Notes under the pieces: generated by a model
Told to the model about the DNA's origin: nothing
Database searches by the model: none
The model's input: only the letters and a program-made list of their open reading frames with translations
Assembly: GCA_029262065.1 (NCBI GenBank)
Contig: JAJDAC010000021.1
Span: 37,728 to 101,727 of the forward strand
Direction: 5' to 3'
DNA length: 64,000 nucleotides
Origin: Candidatus Krumholzibacteriota bacterium
GTDB taxonomy: Bacteria; Krumholzibacteriota; Krumholzibacteriia; JAJRXK01
In this document: in pieces, positions 60,772 to 64,000 of the stretch
How positions within the stretch are numbered: the stretch's first letter is position 1
Layout of the letters: each line of letters opens with the position of its first letter
Made by a program: the position numbers and the translations under genes

Positions 60772-61632
60772 CTACTTCGCCGCGACGATGTAAGCCAACC
60801 AGCTTTCACACGGAAAGCCTCGCTCGTTGACCTTGTACTCGCCGGAGCCGTCGCCTTCGTCGTCGAATTCCTCGAAGTACGAGATCACGCGTTTGAAGCC
60901 GGCCTCGGCCAGCAGTTCCTTTGCTTCGGGCATGGACCAAAGTCGCCAGTCGTACTGGAACGCGCGTAGGATTTCACTTCCGTCTTCGAATCGGAAGTGG
61001 ATGTAGCATTTGTGCTCGCCGGTCCCGGGCCAATGCTCGTCCTGATCCCACACGTAGATGAACTCGTCGTCGATCCAACGCTCTTCTTCGAGCGGCTCGA
61101 CGGCCTCCGAGCCTCCGTACATGTCCATGACGAAGATGCCGTCGTCGGCCAGTCCGGCGTACACCGCGCGGAAGTACTCGAGCAGTTCCGTGCGCGTATG
61201 GAACACCTGGTAGCTGAAGTTCTGCGCGCTGCGGATGTCGGCCGGGATGACCGCTGGGTCGCGGACGTCGCCGCGGACCAGATTGACACGCTCGGCTTGC
61301 GCTCCCAGTGGCTGGACGTTTTGTTCGCGACCCCAGTCGAGGGTGGACTGATCCAGATCGAAGCCCTCGGCCGTGTAGTCGTCGCCCTGGGTGACCCAGC
61401 GCGAAGTCGTGAAGGCAGTGCCGCAGAAATCTTCGCGGAGGTGGCGCGGCTCCTTGTTGCGGATCTCGCGATAGGCCCGATTGAGGAACTCGATCTCGAA
61501 GTCAGGATCCTGGACAGCACGTTGATATAGATCGTGGAGATCGGCGTTTGCCGCGGTCAGGTTGGAAATCGGCTTCTTCGCCTTACGCTTCTTCGAACCC
61601 TTCTTGCCTCGTCGTTGCAACTGTCCCTTCAT
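60772..61632 (-). CDS. Class I SAM-dependent methyltransferase with basic N terminus
   Basis: A 286-residue methyltransferase. 'LREDFCGTAFTTSRWV' is a typical family motif, 'AEGFDLDQSTLDWGRE' follows, and 'GLADDGIFVMDMYGGSEAV' is motif IV-like. The first 20 residues are strongly basic (RRGKKGSKKRKAKKP), which could bind nucleic acid or be unstructured. ATG 61632 has GGGAG 10 bases upstream. Substrate unknown. A hairpin separates it from the phosphatase-like gene upstream. Confidence 0.78.
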   Translation of the reverse strand: MKGQLQRRGKKGSKKRKAKKPISNLTAANADLHDLYQRAVQDPDFEIEFLNRAYREIRNKEPRHLREDFCGTAFTTSRWVTQGDDYTAEGFDLDQSTLDWGREQNVQPLGAQAERVNLVRGDVRDPAVIPADIRSAQNFSYQVFHTRTELLEYFRAVYAGLADDGIFVMDMYGGSEAVEPLEEERWIDDEFIYVWDQDEHWPGTGEHKCYIHFRFEDGSEILRAFQYDWRLWSMPEAKELLAEAGFKRVISYFEEFDDEGDGSGEYKVNERGFPCESWLAYIVAAK

Positions 61633-61662
61633 GGCGCCTGGTCTCCCGAAATCCAAAAGGTG

Positions 61663-61692
61663 AAAAGAAACCGGCACCCTGATGGGTGCCGG
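61663..61692 (-). terminator. Intrinsic terminator of the alkaline-phosphatase-like gene
   Basis: CCGGCACCC (61671-61679) and GGGTGCCGG (61684-61692) form a 9-bp stem with a 4-base loop. On the minus strand it is followed by TTTCTTTT. It lies 72 bases after the stop at 61765 and just before the methyltransferase start. Confidence 0.75.
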
Positions 61693-61764
61693 CAAATAGA
61701 GTTGTAGCCGAAACCGGCGTATTTGTCAGATCGAAATTGGTGGCCGAAAGTCATTGGGTTTCGG

Positions 61765-63963
61765 TCAGGGAACCAGCGACTTGCCCTCGAGCTCCTCGCC
61801 GACCGGCAAGCCGAAATCGGTCAATACCGTAGGGGCGATGTCCAGGATGCTACGCGACTGTTCCGGCAGGACGCGATTGCTGAAGAAGATCCCACCGGAA
61901 ATATCTGGCGACACACTGCAGTGGTCGCCGCTCCAGTTGTTGAGATTGTCCTCGAATACCTCGGGAGGGATTCCTCCGGCCGCGGTCTGCCAGGATACCC
62001 GGTATCCCGTATTGAAACCCACGAACAGATCGGGCGCGTTGGGCAGTTCTGGACCCTTGAAGATATCTTCGCGTTTGAACACGTTCAGCACGACCGGTCG
62101 CTCCGGATCCTCGGGATCTTCCATGGCCTTCAGGGCGGCGATGAGTTCGTCGACGGTCGCCCGGTACTCCGACGTCTTCACCGCGCCCTGCGGTTCACGG
62201 CCGCGCAGGTTCATGTAGATGCTGCCCAGGCCAAGGGCGTAGGCCTTCGTGCGTGGCCAATCGACGTTCTGGAAGAAGCGTCCCTCGGGATCGAAGAAAT
62301 CTTCGAGCTTCTGGTAGTTCTTGCTGGGGTCGTGGCCTTTCAGGGCCATGAATCCGTTCTTCACCAACCATGTATTGATGTTCACGCCACGTCGAAAGCT
62401 GTGGAAGCCGTGGTCGCTCACCACCATCAGGTGTGTGTTTTCGTCCACGTGGTCGCGCATGACGTCGCCGACGATGCGGTCCATCTGCTCGTAGATCCAA
62501 CCGATCTGATCGGCGTACTTCGCGGCCAGCGCGGCGTCGTAGAACGGATGCGTCTCGTCGTAGAAGCGGAACATCATGTGTTGCATGCGGTCGCTGGACA
62601 AGAAGACACCCACGAACAGATCCCAATCGCGCTTGGTGAGCTCGCCCTTGATCACGGTTTCGCGTCGGTCGAGGGTATACCGCAGGTCTTCGAGAAACGT
62701 ATCGATGTCGATCTGGTTGTCCTTGAGCGGATTGGTGGCAATGGCCCAACCCACGGTTTCGCGCAGGCCGTACTCCTTGGCCATCTGCGACGCGTATCCC
62801 GTGGGCGCACTGATCCGCACCGTGGGCTCCTGCCCCGGGGCCTTTGGCAGGTGGTGGGGGTGGAAGTTCAACGGCTCCTGGTAGATCTTGAAATCCGGCT
62901 CGGTGGTCAGCAGTTTGAAGCGCGTCATGGCCACCAGCTTGATCAGCGGATTCATCTTGAACGTAACCGTCGCCCAGTCGCTCCACTCGCCCTCATCCAG
63001 TTCGATGCTGTTTCCCTGAAACGACAAGCGCATTGATTTGGGTCCGGTGCGCTCGATTTCCATGGGAATGGGAATCTCGGGTTTGCCCCCGTTTTGTGCC
63101 TTTGGCGCCGTGAAATTCACGGGTCCACGGATCTCCGTCTGTCCCCGGTCACCGTTCATGACCACGTGCTTCAGGTTGCCGGCGGTCTCGGAAGTCTCGG
63201 AGTCGAAGCTGGCCGAACTGTAGACCGACCAGTTTCCCCACGTCTGGCGCACGTCGGGCGTACCCAATCCGGTGGTGAGTTGGACGCCGGGCTCAGCCTT
63301 CGCGGGAAATGTAACGGGAATGTCGATGGCCGTGACGCGGCGACCGGAGGCAGCCACCTGGTCCCAGAAGGCAACACCCTTGCGGGTGCTTTCGGCCTTG
63401 GGCATTTCGTAGGGAATCCAGCGAAACGCCGCCAACGCTCCCACGCCACCGGCTCCCATTGCGAGCACCACTCCCGCGACCAGCGCGGCGCGCGCTCCGG
63501 CCCGGGCCATCTTCAGGCCGAGAAAACCCACGAGAAACGCCACGAGGGCCAAGCCCGCGGCCAGGGCCCCGCGTGTGACCCGGCTGGGCATGATCGATTG
63601 CGTCGTGGACTTGGCCAGGGCGATTTCGGGCAGGTAGGTACCAGGTACCCGTCGCAGAAAATCAAAGATCCCGTGGTGTCCTGGACCCTGGCCCGTGGTG
63701 AAGCTGGCCCAGCTCACCGGCGATTCGGCCGGGTTGGTGGTGGCCAGCGAACTGAACGTACCCTGCTCGGCCAGTCGTTTCAGATTCGGTAGCCGACCCT
63801 GGTCCATGAACGTCTGCACCAGGTCGGGGTCGGCGCCGTCGAAACCCAGAATGATGACGCGTTCGGTGGTCTGGGTCTGCGCCGGGCTGACGCTGGGCGT
63901 CAGCGCCAGAAACAGCGCTGACGCGACGATCAGACACACCGTGATGAGCGGGAGAGAGCGCAT
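61765..63963 (-). CDS. Alkaline-phosphatase-superfamily phosphodiesterase with inserted membrane hairpin
   Basis: A 732-residue exported protein with a signal peptide (ITVCLIVASALFLALTPSVS). The superfamily metal site is 'VIILGFDGADPDLV' and the nucleophile loop 'AESPVSWASFTTGQGPGHHG'; later metal ligands are 'HLMVVSDHGFHSF' and 'SGDHCSVSPDISG'. This is the type I phosphodiesterase/nucleotide pyrophosphatase pattern. Two hydrophobic helices (ALAAGLALVAFLVGFLGLKM, and AALVAGVVLAMGAGGVGALA) are inserted near residues 132-185, between the nucleophile region and the rest. It is probably membrane-tethered in the periplasm. AAGGAA precedes the ATG. It ends in an intrinsic terminator. Confidence 0.85.
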   Translation of the reverse strand: MRSLPLITVCLIVASALFLALTPSVSPAQTQTTERVIILGFDGADPDLVQTFMDQGRLPNLKRLAEQGTFSSLATTNPAESPVSWASFTTGQGPGHHGIFDFLRRVPGTYLPEIALAKSTTQSIMPSRVTRGALAAGLALVAFLVGFLGLKMARAGARAALVAGVVLAMGAGGVGALAAFRWIPYEMPKAESTRKGVAFWDQVAASGRRVTAIDIPVTFPAKAEPGVQLTTGLGTPDVRQTWGNWSVYSSASFDSETSETAGNLKHVVMNGDRGQTEIRGPVNFTAPKAQNGGKPEIPIPMEIERTGPKSMRLSFQGNSIELDEGEWSDWATVTFKMNPLIKLVAMTRFKLLTTEPDFKIYQEPLNFHPHHLPKAPGQEPTVRISAPTGYASQMAKEYGLRETVGWAIATNPLKDNQIDIDTFLEDLRYTLDRRETVIKGELTKRDWDLFVGVFLSSDRMQHMMFRFYDETHPFYDAALAAKYADQIGWIYEQMDRIVGDVMRDHVDENTHLMVVSDHGFHSFRRGVNINTWLVKNGFMALKGHDPSKNYQKLEDFFDPEGRFFQNVDWPRTKAYALGLGSIYMNLRGREPQGAVKTSEYRATVDELIAALKAMEDPEDPERPVVLNVFKREDIFKGPELPNAPDLFVGFNTGYRVSWQTAAGGIPPEVFEDNLNNWSGDHCSVSPDISGGIFFSNRVLPEQSRSILDIAPTVLTDFGLPVGEELEGKSLVP

Positions 63964-64000
63964 GCGATTCCTTTTCCTGGTTGTCGTTGGTCAGTCGGTT

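Noticed and set aside
1..64000. tRNA or rRNA genes
   Set aside because: I read the intergenic gaps by eye for cloverleaf-like or CCA-ended segments and saw none; a covariance-model scan is needed to be sure.

Overview
The window (64 kb, high GC, dense, few non-coding gaps) looks like a chromosomal segment of a Gram-negative, didermic bacterium of the wider FCB/Eisenbacteria-like group. That placement is inferred: the two giant secreted proteins end in the FlgD-like 'NPFNP...G(X)YF' domain used as a cell-surface sorting tail in such lineages, and there are outer-membrane (Wzi-like) and lipoprotein genes. No rRNA or marker gene is present to fix the phylum. No tRNA, IS element, phage module or CRISPR array was seen.

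Layout. 1-528 is the C-terminal half of a ParA ATPase cut by the window edge. 576-6641 holds a Wzi-type outer-membrane protein, an SDR oxidoreductase, PgeF, a processive membrane GT2 and a GT-C mannosyltransferase-like protein. 6731-14497 is a tight co-directional operon for surface polysaccharide: a six-SLBB export protein, a Wzz-like co-polymerase, a MurJ/Wzx-like flippase, a GT4, a Wzy-like polymerase and a methyltransferase. The minus-strand set 17483-14543 (DegT aminotransferase, small phosphoglycosyl transferase, ExoA-like GT2) and the divergent CapD/FlaA1 dehydratase at 17712 complete a sugar-nucleotide and initiation module. 19753-23611 has inositol-3-phosphate synthase with a divergent LysR regulator, a DUF2279-like and a DUF212 protein.

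23681-31706 is a second co-directional surface-glycan operon. It opens with the most unusual gene here: a ParA-type ATPase fused to an AMPK-beta/CBM48-like glycogen-binding domain that keeps all four canonical carbohydrate-contact residues. Two unrecognised proteins (the first translationally coupled, the second membrane-anchored) follow, then an O-antigen-ligase-like protein, GT4, WecA-like transferase, methyltransferase and a polysaccharide-deacetylase-like protein. A 20-bp palindrome sits just before the ATPase start. I propose this as a candidate uncharacterised module that couples polysaccharide or glycogen status to spatial control of the envelope machinery; this is inference.

32006-42301 is a tandem pair of giant gingipain-like (C25) proteases with FG-GAP-type repeats and FlgD-like tails, each followed by a strong intrinsic terminator. 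Then come an SGNH hydrolase, a divergent GAF-AAA-Fis regulator whose Walker A lysine and GAFTGA loop are lost, ClpB, and an 11-copy 13-nt tandem repeat. 48201-54573 includes a lipoprotein with a caspase-like His/Cys pair, a two-domain VOC protein, an HNH protein and a PIG-L deacetylase overlapping an iron-type ABC importer operon (to 58370) whose binding protein carries an odd 21-nt repeat before its signal peptide. The end holds a metzincin-like lipoprotein, a coiled-coil/winged-helix basic protein, a methyltransferase and an alkaline-phosphatase-superfamily membrane protein.
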